This document shows, piece after piece, positions 32,736 through 43,326 of a DNA stretch of 64,000 nucleotides; within the stretch, counting starts at the first letter, position 1; the number at the start of each line of letters is the position of its first letter. The stretch is taken from positions 7,899,784 to 7,963,783 of the forward strand of contig CM074190.1 in the NCBI GenBank assembly GCA_037179385.1, read 5' to 3'. A program made the translations under genes and the position numbers. Source of the DNA: Holothuria scabra (lineage: Eukaryota; Echinodermata; Holothuroidea; Aspidochirotida; Holothuriidae). The notes under the pieces were generated by a model. That model saw nothing but the letters and a program-made list of their open reading frames with translations. It was not told where the DNA came from and did not search any database.

Positions 32736-35142
32736 AAGTTAATATCCATGAGCGGTTAGGGTGAAAGGGTAAGAATAATTTGGCATGTGTAATGTAATAG
32801 GCATAGGGTATATAATTTTTTTTTGAACAGTTTATTCACTTTACTATGTAAATTCTTTAGTGAGGTAATTTTGAAAATGCATTTGTAAAGTACTGAAGCA
32901 AACTCATAGGAAGAAGGTCTAAGGTGCACAAAAAGGCACATCACATGGTAGTTACTGTACAGTATGTTGATTCTGGCATGAAATTGTGCCCTGTTATTAC
33001 ATTAAGTTCCAAGTATTAATACATGAAAAAGTGGGCAGAGCAAAATATAAAATCTTAAAAGGCAAAATCTGTTCATCAGGCTGGCATACATGCTTCAATG
33101 CTCATGGGTATGCTGATTTTGCAGCCACAAGTAAATAGATTTTCATGAAACTGATGTGGAACATGTGAGTTTAAACAGTCTGTATATAAGGGTCATTTAG
33201 GGACATAGTCTGAAAATATTAGAAGATGCTTCTGTGCACACTAAGTAGATGACTGATATGGAACTTCAAAAGTATAAACTTTGAACAGAGAGTACTCTGT
33301 GTGATGCACAAGAATCTCTTTTATAACATACCTACATTGCTTTTTCAATAACCTTAAAGAAAACCTGAAGAAAACATTAAATTTAGTGGCAAAAAGTGCT
33401 AATATTTGACAAACCTTGTGCCTACTGTCCTCATGAGGACATGTGCATGCAAGTATGCATTAATTGGAAGTGGAAAAAGATTAATTAGATATACCACAGT
33501 TAGTTAGTTTTACAAAAAAGAACCTAATTTACACTGATCATTTGGTATCAAATACCCTTCAGCGCACATGAACTGTCATTGCCTAATAGAGTGAATCAAA
33601 TTGTGACTGACCCATTCTTTGCCATTTGGTCACAGTTATCTTGCCCAATTTTTCACAGTTGACTGCCAGTTATCCCCACAGTGTCCTGAAGGATAACCTC
33701 ATACAAACATACAGCTCAATTGACTTAAGCTTTTTACTGTATAAGTGGTGTTAATTGACTCTTATAAACCCTCTGAAGAAAGCTTATTTTTAACTCAGTA
33801 CATAACCATGACAGCCCATTGTTTGTATATACTCCTATTTCCTGCCATTCCCTGCAGGCATTCAGTACTCTTTTTGTGGTCAAAATGTCAGACTTCCATG
33901 AAAGTCACACCTCTGCTAAATCCAGCATAAAATAACTGTCCACATTATCTTGTCTCATCTGACCACAAATAAACGTTGTTTGCCTAGCCATTGTCTGGAG
34001 ATGGAGAAGTTCATGTACACTGATCAAGTTTCTAAACTGAAAGTCATCTTAGAAATACTGTAGATTGACACCCTTCAGAAATTAGTGTCCTTTACATAGA
34101 AGCTGGTGGAATTGAACAAAAAGTGTGTTTGTATAAGGAATTTTGTTGAACAAACTTTAAACATTGGTGTCTGTCTAGATTGGTGTTTCTACTTTACAGT
34201 TTCAATATGCTCTACAGTGATTATTTGTCACTTAGTTTCATTCTAGAATTTGTTTTAAATTTTTGATAGCATAAAATGTATAAGCATACTACTTGCCTCA
34301 TCTCTGCTTATATCTGGATAACTGCACTAAAAAAGTAACCCCTGTGCGAAGGATTATGTAGCTATGCCAAATATCATCATCGAGTGGGAATTCTTGTCTC
34401 ACATTTCATTTTTATCCATGTCACTATCCCCCCCCCCCCCCCAAAAAAAAAAGTGTACCATAAAGCTTAATGCATAGAACCATTGCTTCAAGATTACCCT
34501 TTATGACACTTTTCAAAAATATTAAGATTTTATTTTGCATTGCTGCTGTCATTTAAAAGTAGTTCAGGTAATAAGAGCAAGCATAATGTTGTATACTGTG
34601 TATCAAACAAGGAAAACTTGTACTGTATGTTATGCTGTACCTACAGTATAAATAGACAAAAGGCAAATTAAAAGTCTTGTTAAATTATGGATTGATAGGG
34701 ATATCTGCTTTTGTTAATTTGCAAAGGATACCATAGACATGGGTGGGGCATTTCCCCCATAAAGCAAAAATAGCTGTCAAGCCTGTCAGTAATAGCCAAG
34801 GTTACACATCTCTGTTCAGATGTCTCTTTAGGCTTGGTCTCACATACCCCCCAACACCCAGTGTTAACTCGTGTTTACAATCAGACAAAACCACAGGCTA
34901 ACCCCTTGTTTTCCAGTCTGTGTTCTCACGTACCCAGTGTTTCGTTGATTGGATAGTGTTACCATAGTAACGAGACCAAATATTTCACACACCGATTACA
35001 GCAAAATGTAAGAAAATACCTGTCATCAGTGCTATAAATACCTGTGACCTTGCTTGATTAAAACAAACACGATGTTTAAAACTGCTTAACCCTGCGATTT
35101 GAGGTGGATTGAAATTTAAACACCGACCCCGCATTAACCCGC

Positions 35143-35187
35143 GTTCCCACCAGGGAGGTGTTATTAATAACACCTCCCTGTTCCCAC
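35143..35187. repeat. 30-bp perfect palindrome flanked by direct repeats
   Basis: Positions 35151-35180 read the same on both strands: CAGGGAGGTGTTATT followed by its reverse complement. GTTCCCAC lies immediately left (35143-35150) and again at 35180-35187, overlapping the palindrome by one base. Confidence 0.85.
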
Positions 35188-37199
35188 GTTACTCGAGCGT
35201 GAGGTAATACAGTGTTACCTCGAGCGCGGGATATGTGAGAACACAGTATTTGATCCAATGCTTGTAGGAGAGTGTGTCGATGAGGGCTTGTTTAAGCACT
35301 AACCTCAATGCAGACTTTTCGAAACATAGAGGCATCGGAACATAGAGACTTCAGAATGGAGAGCTGTCCCCATTGACCAAACTTTTGATAAAAATGGTTT
35401 CAAAATACCGCTTTATCAAGTAATGAGACAGTTTTCTGGAATATTAAAGCTGTGTGAGAAATTCCTCTTGTGTGTGGAGATCAAAGGTTTGAGGTGACAG
35501 TCAGATCAAACTTTGTAGACATAATATTTTTAGGGGGATAACTGTGAGGGATCTCATACCATGGTGGTAGTAATTCCATACTCATTCTGTACTAAGCTTA
35601 ATTTTGAATTACTCATGTTGATGGCCGTGTTGGTAAGGTGATCACTATTGTTTTTAAGGGGTCAAAAGGTCATTTTGAGTCACATGAGGTCAAAAAGTTT
35701 TGACCCTACTAGTATTATATCTCAATTAAGTAGGATAATTGTATGGGATCTCACGCATGTCACGTTTGTTTCCATGTTTGCTATGATATATCATACGGCA
35801 AGGAATCACTAAGCCTGTTGGCTTTCTAGTTTTAACAATCTGTCCTTCATATGACCAAAATAAAAAAACGTTATATAGGCAACAGCGGGAAATCTTTCAA
35901 GGTTACGCATTAAATCCTACTAGGCCTACGTACTAAGGCTTCAACACGAGACTAGAGGTTTGCCCGAAAAGTTTTTTCCTTTTTTGAACGAAGATTTGAA
36001 GAGTAAGAGCTTATTTTATTGGAAAAGTTTTGGAATTTATTTGAAGAAAATTTGGTTTTTTGGTATGGTTATAATGAAAATAGGGTTTTTTATTTAATGT
36101 CAGGGTCATTATCAGAGTTAGCTTTGATTATTTATTTTCCCAATATCCATCGAAATTGGAAAGTTTTTCCACTTTTAATAATCTGAAGCTTATATTGGAG
36201 AAAAATCGTAATTTTATTACAGATTTCGGGGTTTTACGGAAGAATCTTATCTTAATGTATCAAAAATCAAGTAGGGGTGATCTGTAGTTTTGTTGAGGTT
36301 ACTGAATATCATCATGCCATCATGCAGATTAACACCCTCGGATCATATTGGAGCATTTTCCTGCTCGGAAAAAGTTTGCCTTCCCATATTTTGAAGTTTT
36401 TTTTATTTCATACATTGACATAGACGTACGGGAACGTTCCAGTTTGGAGGGGAAAATAATTGTCTTTTTTGTCCGGTAATTCTGACCGAAAGACTATCAA
36501 AGTGCAGAGCACAGAAATTTCTGAAAAATTGAGAACCCTCAGACAGCAGGAAATAGCATTTACCGGGCCCCTAACTAAAAACAAAGAGGTCATTATTTTG
36601 AGCTTTCGTTTGAAATGAAAGTTTCAATTTAAAAGAAAAAACCAAACCTGCTAAGTGATCGGAAAATTACCAGATAAAAGGTACTGCTACAATTAGATGC
36701 AATGCCCTTGTCTCTTTTCAGGAGAAAACTATGAAACAGAATTGAAAACATGCTTAATGTTTTTACTCTATTATGAATTTTCGTTGTATTCAATTGAATA
36801 GATAAGATTTTCTACGTGACTGCCCGAACTCCAGACAATAAATGATTTTACTTCCAAAGTATTTGAAAATATGTAACGTTACAAGGTGGCTTTAAATGGA
36901 GTTTCAGTCAGGCTTATTGGGAGACATTCTCACACTACTGTATATCATTATGTGTAGCTGAAACGGCCTGTCCGATTTTCATTACCGTAAAGTTGCTAGG
37001 AATCGGCTGTCGGGGCAGGCCGGAAGGCACACCATTTGGCACTCCATGCACTTGAACAACCTGTTGTCCGTTTTTGCAAGAACAATTCGGAATTGTGAGT
37101 TTCCTTGAAGAATATGGTCTTCTAGTAAGCAAAATCAAGAAGATCGCCCGGGTGACTGAAGTTTATCAGACTCGTATTTTTATCATCTTATCGTGGGCA

Positions 37200-37715
37200 T
37201 GTAGATGAAGGCTCCCCGACGAAATTGGATTTTCTCTACAACAGGGGGGGGGGGCAGCCTTCCCCGTCGGGGGCATGACCTTGCGGATTGAAGATGGGGT
37301 GAGGGATAGCAGAGCTAGTAAGAAGTGATAAAAACAGATTCAGATATGCATTAAAATAGCGTTCCAAAGGAAAAATAGTTCATAAAGAAAAAGAACAGTT
37401 CATGATCATCCACCCAGAAATCTCAGTCCTTCACGTTCATTTTTAGGCCTCCCCGAAAGAACATTGCCGTTTTTCCCCGACGGGGGAGGAGATAGGACAC
37501 GGTACATAGAATGAGGTACAACGGAGCTAAGAAGTGGTTGAAAATCGAGTCTGATATGTATTAAATGGCATTTCAAAACAAAAAATATGTTGAAGATCAC
37601 CCATCCAGTAACTTCAGTCCTTGTAGGTATTTTTTTTTTAATTATTATTTTTAGGTCTCCCGACGAAACCGTCGACCTTCCCCGACGGGGAGGGGGGACA
37701 GTGTTCCCGACGGGG
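37200..37715 (+). repeat. ~215-bp tandem repeat with CCCCGACGGGG words
   Basis: Units near 37205, 37445 and 37655 share CTCCCCGACG, a CCCCGACGGGG-like palindromic word, 'GAGCTAAGAAGTG', a 'GATATG.ATTAAA' block and 'ATCACCCA'. They lie inside the right part of the 6.0-kb hAT-type element. Confidence 0.6.
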
Positions 37716-37760
37716 TGGCATGGCCCCCTGCCCCCCGCTGGCGCCACCCCTGAGCTGGTT

Positions 37761-38792
37761 ATGTGCCATGAGAAGTAGATAGCGAAAAAGATATGGCAAA
37801 ACTCGGCAAGCTTATTTAAAAGAAAGTTTTCACTTGCATTGCCCAACCAATATCAAATTCGCGTATGCCTGCTGGTGTTAAAGTGTTCGATTGTCAAAAG
37901 AAACACTGTATGTTATTTCCACATGTTTGTACGAACAGTCCTATGTTGCATACACCGCTCTAGACACTGTAAAAGGAAGTAAACGGGTCGCCAGTATTTA
38001 CGGACAAGCAAGCATGATCTGTAGGATCATTTCTCTGATTGCATACTCACCTTATACCAGAAACCTTTTTATTTACTTTTATTGTTTAAGAGGAGCCCCC
38101 AGGGTTCGTATCAGATTTTGGAAGTGGCAAACTAGTCTCTAATTGATTTCTGGAAGTATGATCTTATGAAGAGCAGTTTTCATGTGCATATATGGTTTTG
38201 AAAAGCATAACCCAGTCCTAATTGATTTTTTGAAGCATAATGTTAATGGTAGGTTCAAAACGAAAAGGAACATTAATTGAGATCTCGGTACGATTATACC
38301 TTGGAATGTAAGATATATCAGAATAAAATAGCTGCACATAATAAATTTTAAAAGTTTGTCGACAATGAAAAATTTATATAGTCTGCCGTGTTGGATATAT
38401 TTTTACGTGAGTTTTGGTGTATGTTTTAATGTATGCAACTGACCCAGTCTTTTGTTAGAAGGAGCATGTCGTGTTGTAATCTTCGAAACAGCTGTTATTG
38501 CAAGATATGGTAGATTACGTAATAGATATTGTAGTAAACAAATGGCGGAATGCAGCGTGTTGGAGTACACAGTGCTAGGCGCAGAGGCGGGAAATGATGA
38601 AAAGAACTGTTGGTCTGGTACAAGCCTCCGGGAAGGGTACGACTCGGGTTTAACAGTAGGCACCCCGCCCCCACCAGGAAAGGACAAACGTGTTGTAAAG
38701 AGTAGCTACAGTATGCCAATGTAGGTTGAAATAAAGTTTTATGAGTTTTTACTTTCGGTTCCTGTTGTTATTTGTTCATCTCATTTTCAACT
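37761..38792. other. Intron sequence, nothing recognised
   Basis: No exon, RNA or repeat boundary recognised between the hAT-type element and the palindromic element. Short frames here look incidental. Confidence 0.4.
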
Positions 38793-39102
38793 ATCCCAGC
38801 CAACATGCCCAGTTGGGCCCCAGCTGGGCTTCAGCCGGGCTTTTTGCCGGGCCCCAGCTGGGACCCATTCGTGTTTGTCAGGTGTTACCACGTGGGGCCC
38901 AACTGGGCTATCCTTTCCCAGCTGATGCCCAGCTGGAGCTCAGGTAGGCCGCAGTTGTTTCAGCTGGGCTTCAACTGGGCATCAGCTGGGAAAGGTTAGC
39001 CCAGTTGAGCCCCACGTAGGAAAGCCTGACAAACTCGAATGGGCCCAGCAGGTAGCCCAGCTGAAGTCCAGCTGGGGCCCAACTGGGCATGTTGACTGGG
39101 AT
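38793..39102. mobile_element. 310-bp palindromic (foldback) element rich in CAGCTG
   Basis: The left arm (38793-38945) and right arm (38955-39102) are reverse complements over nearly their whole length, starting ATCCCAGCCAACATGCCCAG and ending in the matching CTGGGAT. The words CCCAGCTGGGC and GCCCAGTTGGGC recur, giving about eight CAGCTG hexamers. It would fold into one long hairpin. No coding capacity; apparent frames across it are by-products of the repeats. Confidence 0.88.
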
Positions 39103-39201
39103 TTTAATGAATTATTTTAACTGACATGATTAGAACTATAAAGATAACATCAATAATCAAACAAAGTAACATTTCATCTAGCAAAAAAGATGTCCGGTTC
39201 T

Positions 39202-40700
39202 TTAAAGAGCCCATGAAATGACTAAGTAACAATGATATGGGGTCATTCTCTGACACTATCTATCAACAAAAATAGCATTTATTTTAAAAAATCCCACCCC
39301 ACGAAAGAGAAATGCTCAAGTGAAATGGTATCCCTTCCAGCACAACAGCTGAAAAATGTAAAGGTGCATTGAACCAAGAATGACATCATCACAGGAACCC
39401 AACTCCACATTGTGTGTACTATAGTGTACTTGGAGTATACCCTGCTCTGCAGATGTTACAGAAACTTACCATGTATAGATGGCCTAAAATGATTGATATA
39501 ATCAACAAATTATCATAATGAAACCTAAACCTATGTTTTCTTCACAAAACTAGTGAAAAAGGGGGGTTTCAACACCTAGGAATACCCCTGTTCAGCAGAT
39601 GGAGTTTTGTGACTTCTCAATATTCCTTGAGCCAACTTGCAGGGAAAATTGTTTGGTATACATCATACAAGTGTTTGGAAGTTCCCTGGTAAGAGGTTAT
39701 ACACACAGAAAAATACCTCAGGCTCCTGGGGGATGTCACACTGCATCCATTTGTCCTTCAGTGTTATGTAACGATTACTTTTATTGGTGAGGAAGCAGTG
39801 ATTCTCTCATTACACAGGCCCATATGCAATACTGTATACCATTCTGCACAGTGGCTTAAATACTACCAACAAGTTCTGTGTTGTTTTGGATGCATGTGCT
39901 AATGCTGCAATTTGACTTGGTTCAAAGAAAGGGAACAGTGATTATAGTGGGAAAGGAGACTAGCTGATATTTTGGTTATTTAGGGAAGTATTCTGTATTT
40001 TTATCAAAAGTTGACATGAAGTTACTATTTCAACTCCATGCATTTTGAAGTCTATGCTAGTACAAGATCCTTTGTATGATTTCCACATTATAATGTTAGT
40101 GACAAATTACTTGGAAGGGATGTCTTTCAAAGGAATCCGGGTGAGATATCAGTCTTCTTATTCAACAATCTGACTGAATGTGAGTTGAAATATTTTCTCT
40201 TTTCTGGTTGAAAGAATTGCTGTCTAGTCATAGATCGACTAGATTGCTGGAACCAAAAATTCAAACTGATAGGCCTAACATGATGGCATGGGGCAGCTTG
40301 AGTGAATAATGACAAAATTCCTCTTTTGAGGAATTGGGAGTGAGAATTTCAAATTTTGATTGATATTTTTTTGGCTTTATACTGGGACCTTCTTCAGATA
40401 TAATTCAGAAATTATTTGGCCAGTCTCATGCTACGAAATCTGTGAGCAAAATATTACTTAAACATAGCATTATAATACACACACTGTGAAGTTTGGTTCC
40501 TGTGATGATGTCATTCTTGGTTCAATGCACTTTTACGTTTTTTACATTTTTCAGCTGTTGTGCCGAGAGGGGTACCATTTCACTTGAGCATTTCTCTTTT
40601 GTGGGGCAGAATTTTTTAAAATAAATGTTTTTTTTGTTAATAGATAGTGTCAGAGAATGACTCCAAATGTTGTCATTGAGTCATTTCATGGGCTCTTTAA
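39202..40700. mobile_element. Kolobok-like element with long inverted ends and TTAA flanks
   Basis: The element at 39206-40696 starts AGAGCCCATGAAATGACT and ends with its reverse complement. TTAA flanks it on both sides (39202-39205, 40697-40700). Similarity between the arms extends about 230 bp inward and includes 'GTCATTCTCTGACACTATCTAT', 'AAATGCTCAAGTGAAATGGTA' and 'GAATGACATCATCACAGGAACC'. The TTAAAGAG start resembles the TTAAAGGRR of T2/Kolobok elements. No transposase frame. Its right end is about 200 bases from the exon 2 splice donor of the host gene. Confidence 0.82.
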
Positions 40701-40899
40701 GGTTTAAAACTATCCATTTTAACTTATTATTAAGTTAATATTGCATGCATAGACCTAATTGGATCGTTGTTACCCTCGAATGTAAACCATTGGTGGGTAA
40801 AAGTATCCTAAATGTATGAGGACGGGTTTAACAACTAAATAGATAAAATACTGATGTACAAGACAAGCAACATGAGTAAACCATTTCTCAGCTCGATAC

Positions 40900-41013
40900 C
40901 TTATGTCCGGCTAGAGTACTTCCACTCATATCCTCCCGCTTAATGTATATCTCGAAGTCATCAGGAATATCTGGTAGACACCATATGTGAATAGGTGTGT
41001 ACTTTTGACAAAG
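40900..41013 (-). CDS. Exon 2 of D-cysteine desulfhydrase-like gene
   Basis: A 114-nt, 38-codon exon in phase 0 at both ends, preceded by 'TTTATTCTTATCTACAG' and followed by GTATCG. It encodes 'YTPIHIWCLPDIPDDFEIYI' and then 'KREDMSGSTLAGHK', matching the family's 'TPIHKWNLP..P...EVYIKRDDMTGSTLSGNK'. The last Lys (~residue 88) aligns with the PLP-binding lysine. The Asn before it, normally GNK, is His. Confidence 0.8.
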
Positions 41014-42294
41014 CTGTAGATAAGAATAAACAGACGCGTTGCAGGTAAGTATAGCATGATTAATGTGTTACGGTCATATTAAAGTAAAAATAAAAACCTT
41101 TTGCAGTTTCCGACACTGTTGATGTAACATGCCTCATACGGTGTATTAAACATTTTAATTGTTTCGTCTGAGTGGATACTACCAGCAAAAATATCCTTTT
41201 TCAAACTATCATAACTGATAAAGCCTAAGAGAGCAATTTGCAAATTTTAGAAGTTAACTAGAGGTTGTACATTTACAACTGTTCTAATGTGGGCATAGGG
41301 TGCTTGAAATGTAGGAGTCAACTTAACTTCCCTGAGGCAAGCGTTCTCTGAGCTTGAAAGTGCAGACGACACCCCATGTGATGGTTTCGGGGGTAAGTCT
41401 CTCCCGCGCAAAAACGATGGTTTGTAATTTTGCACAGTGTTAATATTTCTTTGGTAGTACTTTATTGATTTTGTCTTAATTGCTCATCAGGTAACTTTCA
41501 ATTTGCACAGGTGAAATTGACATCATTCAAGGACACGGTTTTACCTTTTGAAATGAAATTTTGGGGCTTAGATTTGTTCCAACCGTCCTTAATATGAAAG
41601 TTGTAAAGGCAAAAGATAACTGCCATATTTAGCAAGTCTCCCGTAAAAATTTGCACACTTAGCTCACGTTGATTGATTTTCAAATTTCTGAACCTGAATT
41701 TGGTCTACATCTTCAATCGGTTAGAAACATGAACCATAAACTCCATCTAACTGACTACATCTTAAGTAAACCGTGCATCATTATGTTATAACCGTAACTG
41801 TTTAGACAACAGAAAACATGCCAAGATGATTCCACAGAACTGACGATCGTCAGAGTTGGCAATGAGTTCGGAAAGTCTGGCAACGAATTGAGAGACTTGT
41901 CCTTAACTGCCAATCCATTTTGTTGACTTATCAAGGTTGCCTGTACAAGGTATGGGGTTTTGACGCAGGATTTTCTTTCAAAACGACGAATTCAGCAGTA
42001 ATTTTTTGCCAAGATTAAGTTTAAATGAACATCCGTGGTAGCTCCATGGTTGAATTCGGATTTATGACTAGATATTTAGACTGTAAAGTTATAACACGCT
42101 TACGCAATTTCGACTGATCATCAAAGAAAACCAAGCAGTGTAAGGTACACGTCGAAGAAAAGACCTATTTAACATGTGTTGAGAAACAGAGAAAATATGA
42201 ATTTTTGCAAGCACCCGACCATACTCTTTTGCCCTTACCACGGTTGAAGAAAGGGAAATTAAATGTTTGATTTTTGAAGATATTCTTCACTTAC
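41014..42294. other. Intron between exons 1 and 2
   Basis: Exons 1 and 2 join in phase, and the family similarity is continuous, so no exon is expected here. No repeat was recognised. Confidence 0.6.
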
Positions 42295-42483
42295 GCTTAT
42301 TTTTGAAGATGGTTTTCCTTTCAGATTCTTGGCCCATTCTGGAGCCGTGTAGGGAGATATCCTTTCTTTTGCCGCATGCCTCAGTTTAGCCGAATGGTCA
42401 TCCTCAACCTTTACTTGGTTTGTTCTCTGAAAAAGGTTTTCCATATTGGCCTGGGATGTTTCTTGCAGGATGAGCTAGTATAT
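42295..42483 (-). CDS. First coding exon of D-cysteine desulfhydrase-like gene
   Basis: The exon follows 'CCTTTTATTTTTTTCAG' at 42484 and ends before GTAAGTG. It has 39 nt of 5' UTR with an in-frame TAG, then ATG at 42442-42444 and 50 codons. The residues 'SPYTAPEWAKNLKGKPSSKIS' match the family's N-terminal 'PYxPPSWA..L'. The in-frame stop upstream supports this start. The acceptor implies at least one further 5' UTR exon to the right, which I could not locate. Confidence 0.72.
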
Positions 42484-43019
42484 CTGAAAAAAATAAAAGG
42501 TGATTCGAATTCATCATTTCTGTTAAATCGGCACTGACAACTGTTATTTCAAAATCTTAGCAAACGTACTGAGAAAATACTTGTCTCTGAATGCATCTAT
42601 TTCAGAACTTTCGGTTTTCAAGTTGAAACAAATTGATCGAAACTGCAAAGTTATAAAGTATGTTTTTTCAGTTTTCAAAGATGATGGTTACATGATGAAA
42701 AAAAGTTTAAACTTTAATTAAATTCTTAATTCTGACACATGTTGCACAAGAAAAAAACTTCATGGAACTAAATTTCAACAGACTTTCATTCAGTGTCAAG
42801 ATTTGAAGATTGAGGATTGATACCGACAATTAAAGACTATTTTCCATTCCCTCCTTCGATCGTGTGGTACATCCTGACCAAATTCAAGTTCCAGTTAATT
42901 TTCCACTTAAAATTCTTGTTTTATAAATTCCACTTTGACACAGCATAAATATTGACTGCCAAACATATACCAGAAACATATAAAAATGAATCTTCCAGCT
43001 CAGTTTGAAGATTGTTTAT
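42484..43019. other. Upstream intron sequence, nothing recognised
   Basis: A/T-rich; no feature recognised. Confidence 0.4.
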
Positions 43020-43326
43020 CACTCTAAAAAATAAGAAAGTAAAATTTCACTCGCTGGAAGAGTGAAAGTTACGAAGTGTACTCCAAAATAGTGGAAATAC
43101 ACTCCAAAAAAGGTGGAATTCACTCCACAAAAGCTAAGTTTCACTCTTGATGGAGTGCCTACGGGGACCACTCTTAAAAAGAGAATGAACCATGCAGACA
43201 CTGGTTAAAGAGTGAATTTTCACTCCTTGGGAGAAATATCACCCGTAAGGGGTGAAATTTAATATTTTTTGAGTAAATTAACACTCCAGTGGATTGAATT
43301 TACACTTTTTACTTTATACGAGAGTG
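43020..43326. mobile_element. MITE with CACTCTAAAAAA end and GAGTG/CACTC words
   Basis: A 307-bp element with imperfect inverted ends (CACTCTAAAAAATAAGAAAGT and the complement of CACTCTCGTATAAAGTAAAA). The interior repeats ACTCCAAAA, GTGGAAT and GAGTGAAAGT/TTTCACTC. Its first 11 bases match those of the MITE at 26958. No coding capacity. Confidence 0.65.

Larger units (their letters stand above)
32008..35807. mobile_element. Inner element with GATTCCTTGCCG ends
   Basis: A 12-bp perfect inverted repeat, GATTCCTTGCCG (32008-32019) and CGGCAAGGAATC (35796-35807), encloses 3.8 kb. The left end forms a small hairpin (CCTTGCC...GGCAAGG) and is followed by a TG-rich microsatellite and the 145-bp tandem array. 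Degenerate array units recur at 35520-35790. No transposase frame was seen, and I cannot assign a superfamily. Confidence 0.6.
31758..37752. mobile_element. 6.0-kb hAT-type element with CAGGGGTGGCGCCAG ends
   Basis: The left end CAGGGGTGGCGCCAGG and right end CTGGCGCCACCCCTG are inverted repeats. They are flanked by a perfect 8-bp duplication, AGCTGGTT (31750-31757 and 37753-37760). I see no transposase frame, so it appears non-autonomous. Most of its length is a second element (32008-35807). A ~215-bp tandem repeat with CCCCGACGGGG words lies near the right end. It sits in the host gene's intron between exons 2 and 3. Confidence 0.85.
17348..42483 (-). other. Gene span: D-cysteine desulfhydrase / ACC deaminase-like (N-terminal part)
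   Basis: Five minus-strand exons join in phase into about 217 residues of a type-II fold PLP enzyme related to D-cysteine desulfhydrase and 1-aminocyclopropane-1-carboxylate deaminase. These enzymes eliminate or deaminate small amino acids using a lysine-bound PLP. The exons are 42295-42444, 40900-41013, 29095-29244, 17951-18081 and 17348-17453. Phases at the joins are 0, 0, 0 and 2, all consistent. Family order is kept: PIHxW, IKRxD, GxK-RKLE, (Q)SN(H), GAxIxxV, PVGGSN, GY-E. The C-terminal ~150 residues were not found in the remaining left part, so they are outside the window, hidden behind the transposon pile, or lost. Key motifs are altered (see exons), suggesting a divergent paralogue or a decaying gene. 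Confidence 0.72.

Noticed and set aside
34837..35245. Possible MITE from GGTCTCACATAC to GATATGTGAGAAC
   Set aside because: Terminal similarity is short and imperfect and no target duplication was found. Only the perfect palindrome inside is reported.
36935..37138. Minus-strand 67-codon frame inside the 6-kb hAT-type element
   Set aside because: It looks moderately protein-like, but has no recognised motif and no splice sites, and does not fit a transposase. Left unannotated.
37200..37715. Possible CRISPR-like or regularly spaced repeats (also 32.1-32.7 kb)
   Set aside because: Repeats are contiguous tandem units without unique spacers, in eukaryotic transposons.
38741..38999. Two plus-strand frames rich in 'AQLGPSWA'-like repeats
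   Set aside because: They are translations of the palindromic CAGCTGGGC repeat; the repetitive peptide follows from the DNA repeats.
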